64,000 nt of DNA from Murimonas intestini (lineage in GTDB: Bacteria; Bacillota; Clostridia; Lachnospirales; Lachnospiraceae), in the NCBI GenBank assembly GCA_003148945.1, contig QGGY01000005.1, forward strand, positions 62,001 to 126,000, written 5' to 3'. Position numbers and translations under genes: made by a program. Under the pieces are notes generated by a model that was given only the letters and a program-made list of their open reading frames with translations, searched no databases and was not told the origin of the DNA. Numbering within the stretch: position 1 is the first letter of the stretch; each line of letters starts with the position of its first letter. Below, piece after piece: positions 51,134-60,639 of this stretch.

Positions 51134-53347
51134 ATGGGATGGTTTGATGAACAGGTAAGGCTGAGAAAACAAAATGACGATGAGGTATTCGGCGATTCCT
51201 TTGTCAAGATTGCCGGAGCTGTTATGGGCTCCAGGATATCGGAAGCGCTGGAAAATGACCGCACGGTAACAAAGAATGCCATAGATGAAATACTGAAATA
51301 CTACCATATTAAAAGCCGCAAGGTTCCTGATGATGTCAGTGATATGAACGATCAGCTTGAATATCTGATGCACCCTCATGGGATCATGCGGCGCACGGTG
51401 AAGCTGTCCGGGGGATGGTATAAGGATGCCATCGGCCCAATGCTTGGAAGGCTCCGGGAGGATGGGAGCGTGGTTGCACTTATTCCCGCCGGACTTTCCG
51501 GATATGTCTACATAGATTCAAAGACAAAAGAACAAAAAAAGATCAATAGAAAAAACGAAGGGCTGTTCGATGAAGAGGGCATAGCGTTTTATAAGCCGTT
51601 TCCTTTGAAGTCGATGGGAATTCCGGCACTTATCCGCTATATTATGGGTACTTTGTCGGTTGCGGATTTTGCACTTGTTGGCGCTGCAGCTTTTGCAGTA
51701 TCGCTTATTGGAATGTTTCTGCCAAAGATAAATAATATTATTTTTTCAACAGTTATCGATTCGGGCAGCCTGCAGCTGCTTGGCGCCATAGCAGTATTTC
51801 TTGTATGCGTTTCGGTCAGCTCTATGATCATGAATGCTGTAAAAACTATGCTTACAGCCAGGATCAGCACAAAAATGAATATTGCCGTGCAGGCAGCGAC
51901 GATGATGAGGGTGCTTTCACTTCCGGCAGATTTCTTTAAAGATTACAGTGCAGGTGAGCTTTCAAGCAGATCACAGTATATCAACAAACTCTGCAAAATG
52001 ATCGTGAAAACTATTCTGATAACTGGCTTTACCTCATTGTTTTCGCTGATCTATATATCGCAGATATTTATTTATGCGCCTGGACTGGTTGCATCTGCAA
52101 TGATTATCATCCTTGTAACTCTCGTGTTTTCCGCTGTGTCCTCCTTTGTTCAGATGAAGATCACAATGCGGCAGATGGAACTTTCAAGTAAGGAGAGCGG
52201 CATGAGTTATGCGCTTATCACAGGAGTGCAGAAGCTTAAGCTTGCAGGTGCGGAAAAGAGAGCCTTTGCCCGATGGGGAAAGCTTTATGCAAAACAGGCA
52301 GAGCTCACTTATAATCCGCCGGTATTTCTGAAGATCAATCCGGTGATCAGTCTTGCAATAACCCTTACAGGCACTATCGTTATGTACTATATGGCAATAA
52401 CATCGCAGGTGTCTGTTGCAGATTATTACGCATTTAATACTGCTTATGGAATGGTCTCAGGTGCTTTTGTTTCACTTGCAGGGATTGCTCTTACCGTGGC
52501 TGAGATCAGGCCCATTATGGAAATGGTTAAACCGCTTCTTAACGCAGCGCCTGAGGTGTCCGAAGGCAAACAGGTGGTGACTGGTCTGTCAGGCGGAATC
52601 GAGCTGAACAATGTTTCCTTCCGCTACAGCGAGAATATGCCCCCTGTCATAGATAATATGTCGCTGAAGATCCGTCCCGGACAGTATGTTGCCATTGTAG
52701 GAAAAACCGGCTGCGGAAAATCAACCCTGATGCGCCTCCTTCTGGGCTTTGAAACGCCGCAGAAAGGTGCGGTTTATTATGACGGCAGGGATATCAGTAC
52801 CATTGACCTGAAATCCCTCCGCCGCTGTATAGGCGCAGTTACACAAAGCGGAAAGCTCTTTCAGGGAGATATCTACTCAAACATTACGATCTCGGCGCCG
52901 CAGCTTACACTTGATGAGGCATGGGAAGCGGCAGAGCTTGCAGGGATAGCGGAGGATATACGCCGTATGCCCATGGGAATGCATACCTTGATTTCCGAAG
53001 GTACAGGGGGTGTTTCCGGCGGCCAGAGGCAGCGGCTGATGATCGCCCGGGCAATTGCGCCAAAGCCTAAAATACTGATGTTTGACGAGGCCACCAGTGC
53101 ACTTGACAACCTTACACAGAAGAAGGTTTCAGAGTCTCTGGACTCACTGAAATGCACCCGTATTGTCATTGCACACCGCCTTTCCACTATACAGCAATGT
53201 GACAGGATCATCGTCCTGGACAAAGGAAAAATCATAGAGGATGGCAGGTATGATGAGCTTATGGAAAATAACGGATATTTTGCAGAACTGGTAGCCAGGC
53301 AGCGCCTTGACAGTACGGAGCACGTGGAAAAAGCTGCAGCTTTTTGA
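51134..53347 (+). CDS. NHLM bacteriocin ABC transporter, second subunit (no protease)
   Basis: A 737-residue exporter half. The N-terminal ~170 residues are not C39 but the NHLM subunit-2 type domain (DQLEYLMHPHGIMRRTVKLSGGWY, YVYIDSKTKEQKKINRKN). Then come six membrane segments and an ATPase (GKTGCGKST, VSGGQRQRLMIARAIA, LMFDEATSALD). It pairs with the preceding protease-bearing subunit as a heterodimer in this family. A promoterless 98-bp gap leads to the second precursor gene. Confidence 0.93.
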   Translation: MGWFDEQVRLRKQNDDEVFGDSFVKIAGAVMGSRISEALENDRTVTKNAIDEILKYYHIKSRKVPDDVSDMNDQLEYLMHPHGIMRRTVKLSGGWYKDAIGPMLGRLREDGSVVALIPAGLSGYVYIDSKTKEQKKINRKNEGLFDEEGIAFYKPFPLKSMGIPALIRYIMGTLSVADFALVGAAAFAVSLIGMFLPKINNIIFSTVIDSGSLQLLGAIAVFLVCVSVSSMIMNAVKTMLTARISTKMNIAVQAATMMRVLSLPADFFKDYSAGELSSRSQYINKLCKMIVKTILITGFTSLFSLIYISQIFIYAPGLVASAMIIILVTLVFSAVSSFVQMKITMRQMELSSKESGMSYALITGVQKLKLAGAEKRAFARWGKLYAKQAELTYNPPVFLKINPVISLAITLTGTIVMYYMAITSQVSVADYYAFNTAYGMVSGAFVSLAGIALTVAEIRPIMEMVKPLLNAAPEVSEGKQVVTGLSGGIELNNVSFRYSENMPPVIDNMSLKIRPGQYVAIVGKTGCGKSTLMRLLLGFETPQKGAVYYDGRDISTIDLKSLRRCIGAVTQSGKLFQGDIYSNITISAPQLTLDEAWEAAELAGIAEDIRRMPMGMHTLISEGTGGVSGGQRQRLMIARAIAPKPKILMFDEATSALDNLTQKKVSESLDSLKCTRIVIAHRLSTIQQCDRIIVLDKGKIIEDGRYDELMENNGYFAELVARQRLDSTEHVEKAAAF

Positions 53348-53445
53348 TACAGAACAGTTTCATATAAAGATATGTGCATAAGTATTCTTCGTCAATTGAA
53401 CCTTAAGAATCTCCGCCGGAGTAATTTCGCGAGAGGAGAACGTAT

Positions 53446-53748
53446 ATGAAATCATTAGAACAGCTTTATAAAGAGATTTTATCCAGTGATGAATTGAAAA
53501 AAGCTTTAGCAGAGTCTGTCAAAGCTGGAAATATAGAAGAATTTGTTAAAGCTCATGGAGTAGAGGCTACAAAAGAAGAAATTATAGCGTTTTTAAATGA
53601 GCAGAACACAAAAACAGGGGAACTGAGTGATGAAGAACTGGAAAATGTAGCTGGAGGATGCAATGAAGTGGCTGCGGGCATTTCCGTGATGACATTGGGA
53701 ATCATGTGTATAATGGATGGGCTTCGGAAGGCTGGTTTTGAGGTTTAA
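53446..53748 (+). CDS. Nif11-like leader precursor peptide 2 (lanthipeptide candidate)
   Basis: A 100-residue precursor after GAGAGGAG. The leader (1-71) is Nif11-like: SLEQLYKEILSSDELKKAL, VKAHGVEATKEEIIAFLNEQ, then LSDEELENVAGG with the Gly-Gly cut at 70-71. The 29-residue core begins CNEVAAG and is hydrophobic, with Cys72, Ser80, Thr83 and Cys88. Two (methyl)lanthionine rings are possible, for example Cys72-Ser80 and Thr83-Cys88. It sits between the exporters and the lanthipeptide synthetase, which makes it the probable substrate of the latter. Confidence 0.92.
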   Translation: MKSLEQLYKEILSSDELKKALAESVKAGNIEEFVKAHGVEATKEEIIAFLNEQNTKTGELSDEELENVAGGCNEVAAGISVMTLGIMCIMDGLRKAGFEV

Positions 53749-53819
53749 TCTGTACAGAGCCTGTAATATGAATTGCAGTACAGCATTTTGATTAAAACTG
53801 ATGAAGGGGATTCAAAGTG

Positions 53820-56567
53820 ATGAGTACAGTTGATGAAGAATATTTATTCGCATATCTTTATGGAAATAAAAAAACAGGAGAGGATAATGTTGAGAGCAAA
53901 ATAAAAAAGCACCTGCCTTATGCGGCCAAACCGGCGGTAAATATACTGGCCGGACGGCTGATGAATGTCACTGCTCCCGCTGTCCGGGCTTTGAAAGAAA
54001 AATATTTGGGAGAAAAGAATCCTCTGTGTGCCATAGATTCAAGGCTGGCCTGCAAAGAGGAGTGGGCTGAGGCTGAAAGACATGCAGCAGAAGTCATAGG
54101 CAGGGAAGGGGTTGAGTGCCTTTATGAATATGTTCCCATGCTGCGGGAACTGATACCTCAGATGACAGAGAATTTTGTTGATTTCATGGCTGAACTGGGG
54201 AAGCATTATTCCCTGCACAGAGAAGAGATAGGGCAGCATTTGTTTGGAGGGGCAGACCCGGGGCAGCTGATTGGCATCCAGGGCGGTATGGCTGATCTGC
54301 ATTGGGGCGGAAGATGTACATTACTGTTGAACACAGAAGGCGGCAAAATTCTTTACAAACCACGCGACATTGGCATAGATAAGATGTATTACGGCATTGT
54401 CACCCGTCTTTTTTCAGATGCAATTGATGCGCCGCGGTGTGTTGCCGGAAATGGATATGGTTTCTGTGAGTTTATGGATGCCATACCCGTGGACAGTGGG
54501 GAAAAAATTAATGTCTATTACAGGAATCTTGGTATTTTCTGTGCCCTGATGCACGCATTGGGAAGTACTGACATCCATGCTGAAAATGTGCTGGCCGTTG
54601 GCTGTAAGCCTGTGCTGGTAGATATGGAAACCCTGCTGCAGCCTGTTATACGGGTATTCAATGACCCGGAGATCTATCCGGAAACAGAACAATCCCTGGA
54701 CCCCTTTACGGCAGATTTGAATGCCTCCCTGTATTCCAGCGCCATTGTACCAGTGGATGTCTGGGGATTAAAAAATATCTTTTACTATACGGGCCAGGAT
54801 GCAGGAAACCTTCCGGTATGGGAAGGGAAAAGGTTTACGGTGCGCGGCAGGGAGGATATTTTTTTTCAGGGATTCAGGGAAGGATACAGGCGGTGTGTGG
54901 CATGCCGTAATGATATTTCAGAAGCAATTTCAGAATTTTCCGGTGTAAATTTAAGAATCCTGCTGCGGAATACAAACAGCTATGCAAAGATCTTAAAGCA
55001 GCTGCTTCAGCCATCAGGATCAGATGCAGCTGCATTAAAGGAGCGGTTATCCGCCATGATGAGTGCCGTATTCAGGGAACATGGGGCAGAAAATATGCTT
55101 GCCGCAGCAGAAAACGAAACAGAAAGCCTGTGGGGGCATGATATTCCCTGCTTTCAAGCAGCGGGTAACGGATATGACCTTTTAGGCAGGGACGGAAGGA
55201 TCATATGCCCTGGATTTTTAAGCCGCGCTGCGGTTGAAAATACAATGGACCACCTGAACAGGCTTGATGATAAGGAACTCCGTTTTGAGGAAAACCTGCT
55301 CAGGAACGCAATGGGATATGTGCTCAGGCCATCCGCTGAGGACTATAAGCCTATAAGGGCTGAAGAACCAATGGCTGTAAGGGATGCCATTGCCGGGGCG
55401 GAGGGGATTTTCGGGGAGATTGCAGGAAAAATGTTAGAGGCTCCCTGCGGCGCACACTCCTGGTTAATGCGGACACCTGAGGGAGGGATATGCACTTCTT
55501 CAATGGGGCTGGCAAATGGGTGGGGAGGGATAGCGATGTTTGCATCAGCTCTTGTCTCCGTATCTGAGGAGGATTCCGTGCAGAAGAAAGCGAACCTGGC
55601 AGTGGAAGAATATCTTTCCCTTGTAGAATTCAAGCTGCGTGAGATCAGACAGGCCACAAGGATTCCGGAAACTTTTCTCCCATATGGACTGATTGACGGT
55701 CTGGGAGGGATATTAAAAGCTTTGCAGCAGATTGGGGAGTATACAGGAAAACAGGAGGCTGTGCAAATAGCTGTGGAATTACTGAACCTGACGGATAAAA
55801 TGCCAATAGAAGAAGCTAAGTATATTGATGTATACAGCGGTGCAGCCGGCCTTTTGCATACAGTTGCATCAGTGCCGGGATTCTCTCAGACAGATGCCGG
55901 AATGCGTGTTATAATGAGATGTGCCGGTAGGCTTATTGAGGCAAAGAATATGCCTCATGAAAAAGGAGTCCTGTGGGATACTTTGGGGAAAAAGCGTGCG
56001 GTCAGCGGTATGGGGCATGGCATGGCGGGTATTGGCATGGCATTGATGGAAGCCGGCAGATTATCAGGCAGCAGTGAATATTGCAATGCTGCGGAAGATG
56101 CCCTGGCCTTTGAACATCAGGCCTATGATCAAGACATCGGAAGCTGGCCTGATTTCCGGGACAGCGCTGTGTCTAAGAGATATATGCACGGACTTTGTTC
56201 TGGCGCACCTGGGATAGGGCTGGCCATGCTGCAATGTATCCGTGCGGGAGATAAGTCTGCCTGTCGGCGGGAAGATTTGGAAAGGGCAGAAAAAGCCTGT
56301 CAAAAAATTGGATATCAATACATGGACCATATTTGCTGCGGAAACAGTTCAGTTGTGGAATTTTTATTAGAGAATGGAAAGTCTGAAGAGGCCGGATGCC
56401 TTCTTGCCTCCATGTCTGCAACGGCAAAGAGGGACGGTTATTATTCTCTGATGCCGCCGAAATACGAAAAATGTGCAGATGTTTCTTTGTTTTATGGCTA
56501 TTCAGGAATTGGTTATTCGTTACTGCATTATGCAAGGCCGAATCGCATTAACTCTGTTATTTTATGA
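53820..56567 (+). CDS. lanM: Class II lanthipeptide synthetase LanM with CCG-type cyclase
   Basis: A 915-residue bifunctional enzyme (ATG 53820; GTG 53817 is possible). The dehydratase half has ADLHWGGR, ILYKPRD, NLRILLRNTNSYAKIL, STDIHAENVL and LVDMETLLQP, covering the phosphorylation and elimination residues of LanM. The cyclase half (~590-915) has GLANGWGG, GMGHGMAGIG, GLCSGAPGIG and HICCGNSS. The usual CHG zinc motif is CCG, so zinc would have three Cys ligands as in the promiscuous prochlorosin synthetase ProcM. It should dehydrate Ser80/Thr83 of precursor 2 and join them to its cysteines. Confidence 0.95.
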   Translation: MSTVDEEYLFAYLYGNKKTGEDNVESKIKKHLPYAAKPAVNILAGRLMNVTAPAVRALKEKYLGEKNPLCAIDSRLACKEEWAEAERHAAEVIGREGVECLYEYVPMLRELIPQMTENFVDFMAELGKHYSLHREEIGQHLFGGADPGQLIGIQGGMADLHWGGRCTLLLNTEGGKILYKPRDIGIDKMYYGIVTRLFSDAIDAPRCVAGNGYGFCEFMDAIPVDSGEKINVYYRNLGIFCALMHALGSTDIHAENVLAVGCKPVLVDMETLLQPVIRVFNDPEIYPETEQSLDPFTADLNASLYSSAIVPVDVWGLKNIFYYTGQDAGNLPVWEGKRFTVRGREDIFFQGFREGYRRCVACRNDISEAISEFSGVNLRILLRNTNSYAKILKQLLQPSGSDAAALKERLSAMMSAVFREHGAENMLAAAENETESLWGHDIPCFQAAGNGYDLLGRDGRIICPGFLSRAAVENTMDHLNRLDDKELRFEENLLRNAMGYVLRPSAEDYKPIRAEEPMAVRDAIAGAEGIFGEIAGKMLEAPCGAHSWLMRTPEGGICTSSMGLANGWGGIAMFASALVSVSEEDSVQKKANLAVEEYLSLVEFKLREIRQATRIPETFLPYGLIDGLGGILKALQQIGEYTGKQEAVQIAVELLNLTDKMPIEEAKYIDVYSGAAGLLHTVASVPGFSQTDAGMRVIMRCAGRLIEAKNMPHEKGVLWDTLGKKRAVSGMGHGMAGIGMALMEAGRLSGSSEYCNAAEDALAFEHQAYDQDIGSWPDFRDSAVSKRYMHGLCSGAPGIGLAMLQCIRAGDKSACRREDLERAEKACQKIGYQYMDHICCGNSSVVEFLLENGKSEEAGCLLASMSATAKRDGYYSLMPPKYEKCADVSLFYGYSGIGYSLLHYARPNRINSVIL

Positions 56568-56597
56568 AAGAGAGAAGATCTGGGAGGACTATACTAT

Positions 56598-58013
56598 ATG
56601 AAGTACATATTAAGTGATACGATTGCCCTGCGCTCATGGCGGCTGGTGCCATATGCCTGCTATGTGCGCCATCAGCGGAACGCCTGCGGGTTAAAAGAAG
56701 AAGAATTTAATCTTCTGAAGCGGTGTGACGGGCAGCAGGAGATTGAGGATAATCCCGTTCTTACAGGACTGCTGGAGCGGGGGCTCTGCCGTCCGGCAAA
56801 GCAGGGAGATACTCTGACAAAGTGGCAGAGATGGAAGAATTGTGACAATCGTTATTTTCCGGCTATAAACTGGATGGTGACGGGGAAGTGCAATTTTAAC
56901 TGTCTCCATTGCTTTAATGCAACCGGCAACGACAGGATCCAGAACGAATTTTCTCTGGAGGAGGCCAAGAAACTTATTTGTGAAGCGGAAAACTGCGGAA
57001 TCAATGCGTTTACCATCACTGGCGGAGAACCAATGCTCCATCCGCATTTTATGCAGATCGTTGAATGCATATATGAGCATGACATGTACATTGAAGAACT
57101 GAATACTAATGGCTTTTTTATCACCCAGAAGATTCTGGATGAGATGAAGGCGATCGGCTGCCGTCCTTTGATGAAGATATCTTTTGATGGAGCAGGCCAC
57201 CATGACTGGATGAGAAATCACAAAGGGGCAGAGAAAGATGCTCTGCGGGCTATCCGTCTGTGCAAAGAGAATGGATTCCCGGTGAAGGCCCAGACAAATG
57301 TACACCGGCGGAATGTTGATTCTATGCTGCCTACGGCAAAACTCCTGGCGGATATGGGAGTGGATGAAATGAGAATTATCCGTACTACTGAGGTGCCCAG
57401 GTGGCTTGAAAATGCAGGTGACAGTTGTCTTACGCTGACGGAATATTATGACAGGATGCTGCAGTTTTGCACAGAGTACATTCAAAGCGGCTGTGAAATG
57501 GAGATCGATATCTGGCAGTTTGTCAATATTTGGCCTCGCATTAAAGCTTACCGTCCACATCCCTTAGACCTGGATGCAGGCAAATACCGGGACAGCATTC
57601 CTGTGTGCAGGGGCAACCGGGGGATGGTGGCTGTAGGGGCCAACGGAAATCTGTATCCATGCCATCAGCTGTCCGGAACATTAGACAGCATGGGCAGTTT
57701 CCTGGGCAATGTAAAAGAGGACGGCTTACATCCTCATTTACAGGACGGTGATTATTTATACGAGGTGTGCACCACATTGGGTGATTTGAAAAAACACAAT
57801 GGAGAATGCGGAGCCTGTAATTGGTTCCGTTATTGTGCCGGAGGCTGCCGGGCATTGGCAGTGGTACTGCAAAGAGACAAGTTTGGCAGTGATCCCTCCA
57901 AATGCCTTTTCTTCAGGAACGGCTATTTGGACAAGCTGGCCCGGTCCATGGACGGTTATCATAACACGGCAATAATCTGGACTAAGGGTATTACAACTAA
58001 AGCAAAAAAATAG
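56598..58013 (+). CDS. Radical SAM/SPASM peptide-modifying enzyme
   Basis: A 471-residue enzyme. Residues ~10-85 resemble a precursor-recognition (RRE-like) winged domain (EEEFNLLKRCDG). The radical SAM core has the cluster motif VTGKCNFNCLHCFNATG and the SAM-binding ITGGEPMLHP. The C-terminal SPASM region carries VCRGNRGMVAVGANGNLYPCH, GECGACNWFRYCAGGCRA and a last cysteine near KCLFF, enough for two auxiliary [4Fe-4S] clusters. It may epimerise, cross-link or otherwise modify one of the peptides. Thirty nt after lanM; 10 nt before the secreted protein gene. Confidence 0.92.
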   Translation: MKYILSDTIALRSWRLVPYACYVRHQRNACGLKEEEFNLLKRCDGQQEIEDNPVLTGLLERGLCRPAKQGDTLTKWQRWKNCDNRYFPAINWMVTGKCNFNCLHCFNATGNDRIQNEFSLEEAKKLICEAENCGINAFTITGGEPMLHPHFMQIVECIYEHDMYIEELNTNGFFITQKILDEMKAIGCRPLMKISFDGAGHHDWMRNHKGAEKDALRAIRLCKENGFPVKAQTNVHRRNVDSMLPTAKLLADMGVDEMRIIRTTEVPRWLENAGDSCLTLTEYYDRMLQFCTEYIQSGCEMEIDIWQFVNIWPRIKAYRPHPLDLDAGKYRDSIPVCRGNRGMVAVGANGNLYPCHQLSGTLDSMGSFLGNVKEDGLHPHLQDGDYLYEVCTTLGDLKKHNGECGACNWFRYCAGGCRALAVVLQRDKFGSDPSKCLFFRNGYLDKLARSMDGYHNTAIIWTKGITTKAKK

Positions 58014-58023
58014 GAGGAAAAAA

Positions 58024-59730
58024 ATGAAAAAAAGATTGATTATTTTATTATCAGCAGTATTCTGCCTGGGAATGACGGCAGTACCGGCAACAGCGGCAGA
58101 AGTGCAGAATGGGCAGGATGAAGATATTCTGCGGAAACTGGGTGAAGTTAATTCCGCGGAGAATCTGATTGAGAATTACGGGAGCTTCAGTATAGAAGAC
58201 ATTACATATGGGGAGGACGGAGAAGAGAAACTATTCATTTATGTTGATGAGGACCGTCTGGCCCGGGAATGGCCGGCCGGAGAGATTGATATTATGGATT
58301 TTGGGAAGGAAAAAAATATATGCTCTTATGACCCTGAGACAGACACACTGTATGAGCTGTTATATGGAGACAATACATTATTTGAGCAGATGGTGAGCGA
58401 TAACAGGCCGGAGGGAACCTTTGTGTTTTTCGAAGGGGAAAATGTGGTTGCAGATGAAAACACAGATGAAGGCAGGAAGATCGTTACGGAGACCAGTTGG
58501 GAAGACAGTCCTGAGGATCAGAAAGAGTTAGGCCTAAAAGAGGAAGAAACTGCAAAGTTTGAGTATCTGGTGGATCCGGATACGTTTGTTTTGAAAGAAC
58601 TTACATTATCGTTTGTTTCCCCGGATGGAGCAGAACGCGTGGCAGTTAAGGAGATATTCACCGCGGGAGCAGACAGATATGAGCTGCCGGAAAAATACCA
58701 GGAGATGCTCCAGAGTAAAGATACCCGGAAAATGACCCTTGTCATGGATGCGGGGACTGAGCAGGAGGAGACGTTCTCAAAGGACATTCCCAAAGGAGTC
58801 GCTGCCGCAGTGCTGATCCCGGCGGAATATGTACTATATGACGATGAGGCGTGTACACAATTACACGAAAAAAACGATAATTTTGACGAGGATCAGACCT
58901 TATATGCGGCAAAGCAGGATGAGGAGCCTTTAAACAGGATTTATGAAGCGAATGCAACAGAAGAACTTCTTAAAAATCATACTAATATTCAGATCAATGG
59001 AACTGAGTACTACGGAGATGAAGAACGTATATATTTCTGTTATTATGATGCAGATATGTCTGTTATTGAAGACGGTGATTCCAATGTACAGATTTGTGAG
59101 AACGGGGATGTTTACGGGTTTTTAGCAGACCAGGCGGCACCATTCAGAGGTCTGTGTATGGACGGCACCTATGAAAAATATTTCGAAGAGCCGCTCCGCA
59201 ATTTAATCTGTCTCAAACCTGAGGGGGAGAGGGTTATATCCTCAGGGGAAGAAAACGGTATGCTGACAGTGGAAACTGCTATGAACCGTGAGGATGCTGT
59301 GAGAGAATATCCGGACGACAATAATATTACAGAGATGGAAGAAACGGATTTATATGTTCAGAAATACGTGGCAGACGCAGAAACGTATGAGATTCAGGAA
59401 TGCTTTGAATATATAGAAAAAGCGGATGGAACAAGAAAACTGATAAGAGAGTCAAAACTTTCCTATGATGGAGAGAAGTATGAGGTTTCGGAGGAACTGA
59501 AGGCACAGCTGGACAGCGGGGATACCCGCACAGTCACCCTGATTGCAGACCCAGGGACGGATAATGAAAAAGAATATTCCGTGTCAGTCTGCAAAGGCGG
59601 CATAGTACAGATAATACTGGGAGAGGGCTATAGTACATTCTATTCAGACGAGGCATGTACCCAGGTGTACGAGGGAACAGCCGACCGTGAAAATGACAAA
59701 ACTCTTTACACTAAAAAGAGCCAGGATTAA
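58024..59730 (+). CDS. Secreted two-repeat protein of unknown function
   Basis: A 568-residue protein with a clear signal peptide (LIILLSAVFCLGMTAVPATA, cut near Ala25). The mature part contains two copies of a ~265-residue unit: each starts near NLIENYGSFSIE or ELLKNHTNIQIN, runs through a beta-rich body, includes DTRKMTLVMDAGTEQEE or DTRTVTLIADPGTDNEK, and ends with a YDDEACTQLHE or YSDEACTQVYE block. It is very acidic. There is no lipobox or sortase motif. It closes the lanM transcript, so immunity, peptide binding or signalling outside the cell are possibilities; none is shown. Confidence 0.8.
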   Translation: MKKRLIILLSAVFCLGMTAVPATAAEVQNGQDEDILRKLGEVNSAENLIENYGSFSIEDITYGEDGEEKLFIYVDEDRLAREWPAGEIDIMDFGKEKNICSYDPETDTLYELLYGDNTLFEQMVSDNRPEGTFVFFEGENVVADENTDEGRKIVTETSWEDSPEDQKELGLKEEETAKFEYLVDPDTFVLKELTLSFVSPDGAERVAVKEIFTAGADRYELPEKYQEMLQSKDTRKMTLVMDAGTEQEETFSKDIPKGVAAAVLIPAEYVLYDDEACTQLHEKNDNFDEDQTLYAAKQDEEPLNRIYEANATEELLKNHTNIQINGTEYYGDEERIYFCYYDADMSVIEDGDSNVQICENGDVYGFLADQAAPFRGLCMDGTYEKYFEEPLRNLICLKPEGERVISSGEENGMLTVETAMNREDAVREYPDDNNITEMEETDLYVQKYVADAETYEIQECFEYIEKADGTRKLIRESKLSYDGEKYEVSEELKAQLDSGDTRTVTLIADPGTDNEKEYSVSVCKGGIVQIILGEGYSTFYSDEACTQVYEGTADRENDKTLYTKKSQD

Positions 59731-59738
59731 CATAGTAT

Positions 59739-60545
59739 CTATTCCTTTCCGGAAATCTGTTTCTGGATACTTTTATAACGTGTCTGGCCGATAGGAAGCT
59801 GCGTTCCATCGGCCAAAGTCGCTTTATACCGCCGGATTTTTGTGATATAGCGGATGTTGACCAGATAGCTGTTATGAATGCGGACAAAATGTGGGTGTTC
59901 CATTTCATTCAGAGTTATTCTTGCCATAAAGGAATCATGATCGGTATAGATTGTGGTAATCTTGTTATCGGATTTCATGTACAGGATCTCGCCGGGAAAT
60001 AAAAAATGCACGTTGCTGTTCAGGTCTTTTATCCTGATTTTTTCCATCCTTCCGCCGGAGAGGATTTCAATGTTCGTGCGGTCGAATACTCTTGCCTGTG
60101 GTGTGGATTCCTCAGCAGCAGGTTCCGGGGCAGTCTCCTGGACCTGCTCATCTATAACGTGGCAGGCATTGGCATGAAGTAAGTACAGCGCCTCTTTGTT
60201 CTGCTTCCAGACAAAGGTAAAGTGTACCTTGCTGGACAGCGGTGTGTCTCCCATTCCCTGCGCGGTAACTGTGAAGCGTCCGTAAGTCACCCATGTCTGC
60301 CGCTCATGCGTCAGCATGGCATATTCCTCCTGGTTCAGTTCTAAGGGCGGCAGCGCAGCTTCTAGCTCAACTGTCTTAAGAAAATTTTCACGTCCCTGAA
60401 TGTACTGAGAAGAATAATCACCCACCCAGACAAAGTTTTCGTCCAATAAATTTTTGAAAGGAAGGAGCTGTTTATTCATAAAAGCATGAATCAACTCCCT
60501 GGATTTGTCTAAAATATCTTTTTCTGTGTAATGCTGGGTTCCCAT
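59739..60545 (-). CDS. LytTR DNA-binding regulator with NTF2/SnoaL-like N-terminal domain (copy B)
   Basis: A 268-residue protein from ATG 60545, whose GGAGGA site overlaps an upstream in-frame ATG (60572). NTF2-like residues ~5-130 (FKNLLDENFVWVG, HERQTWVTYGRF) precede a LytTR domain (~165-268: FPGEILYMKS, HFVRIHNSYLVN, LADGTQLPIGQTRYKSIQKQI). It is clearly related to copy A over its whole length, with an extra acidic linker. It converges on the secreted protein gene (8-nt gap) and follows a glycosyltransferase. Together with copy A it brackets the cluster. Confidence 0.85.
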   Translation of the reverse strand: MGTQHYTEKDILDKSRELIHAFMNKQLLPFKNLLDENFVWVGDYSSQYIQGRENFLKTVELEAALPPLELNQEEYAMLTHERQTWVTYGRFTVTAQGMGDTPLSSKVHFTFVWKQNKEALYLLHANACHVIDEQVQETAPEPAAEESTPQARVFDRTNIEILSGGRMEKIRIKDLNSNVHFLFPGEILYMKSDNKITTIYTDHDSFMARITLNEMEHPHFVRIHNSYLVNIRYITKIRRYKATLADGTQLPIGQTRYKSIQKQISGKE

Positions 60546-60639
60546 ATATGCATCCTCCGATTTATCCGGCATCAGGGGGAAAAGGGTCTTTTGGCCCCTG
60601 CGTCATGTAATATCTTTATAAAAATTCGTTTTTGTCTGC

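Noticed and set aside
56691-57560. 289-codon open frame antisense to the radical SAM gene
   Set aside because: The plus-strand frame has CxxxCxxC and SPASM motifs; the antisense frame has none.
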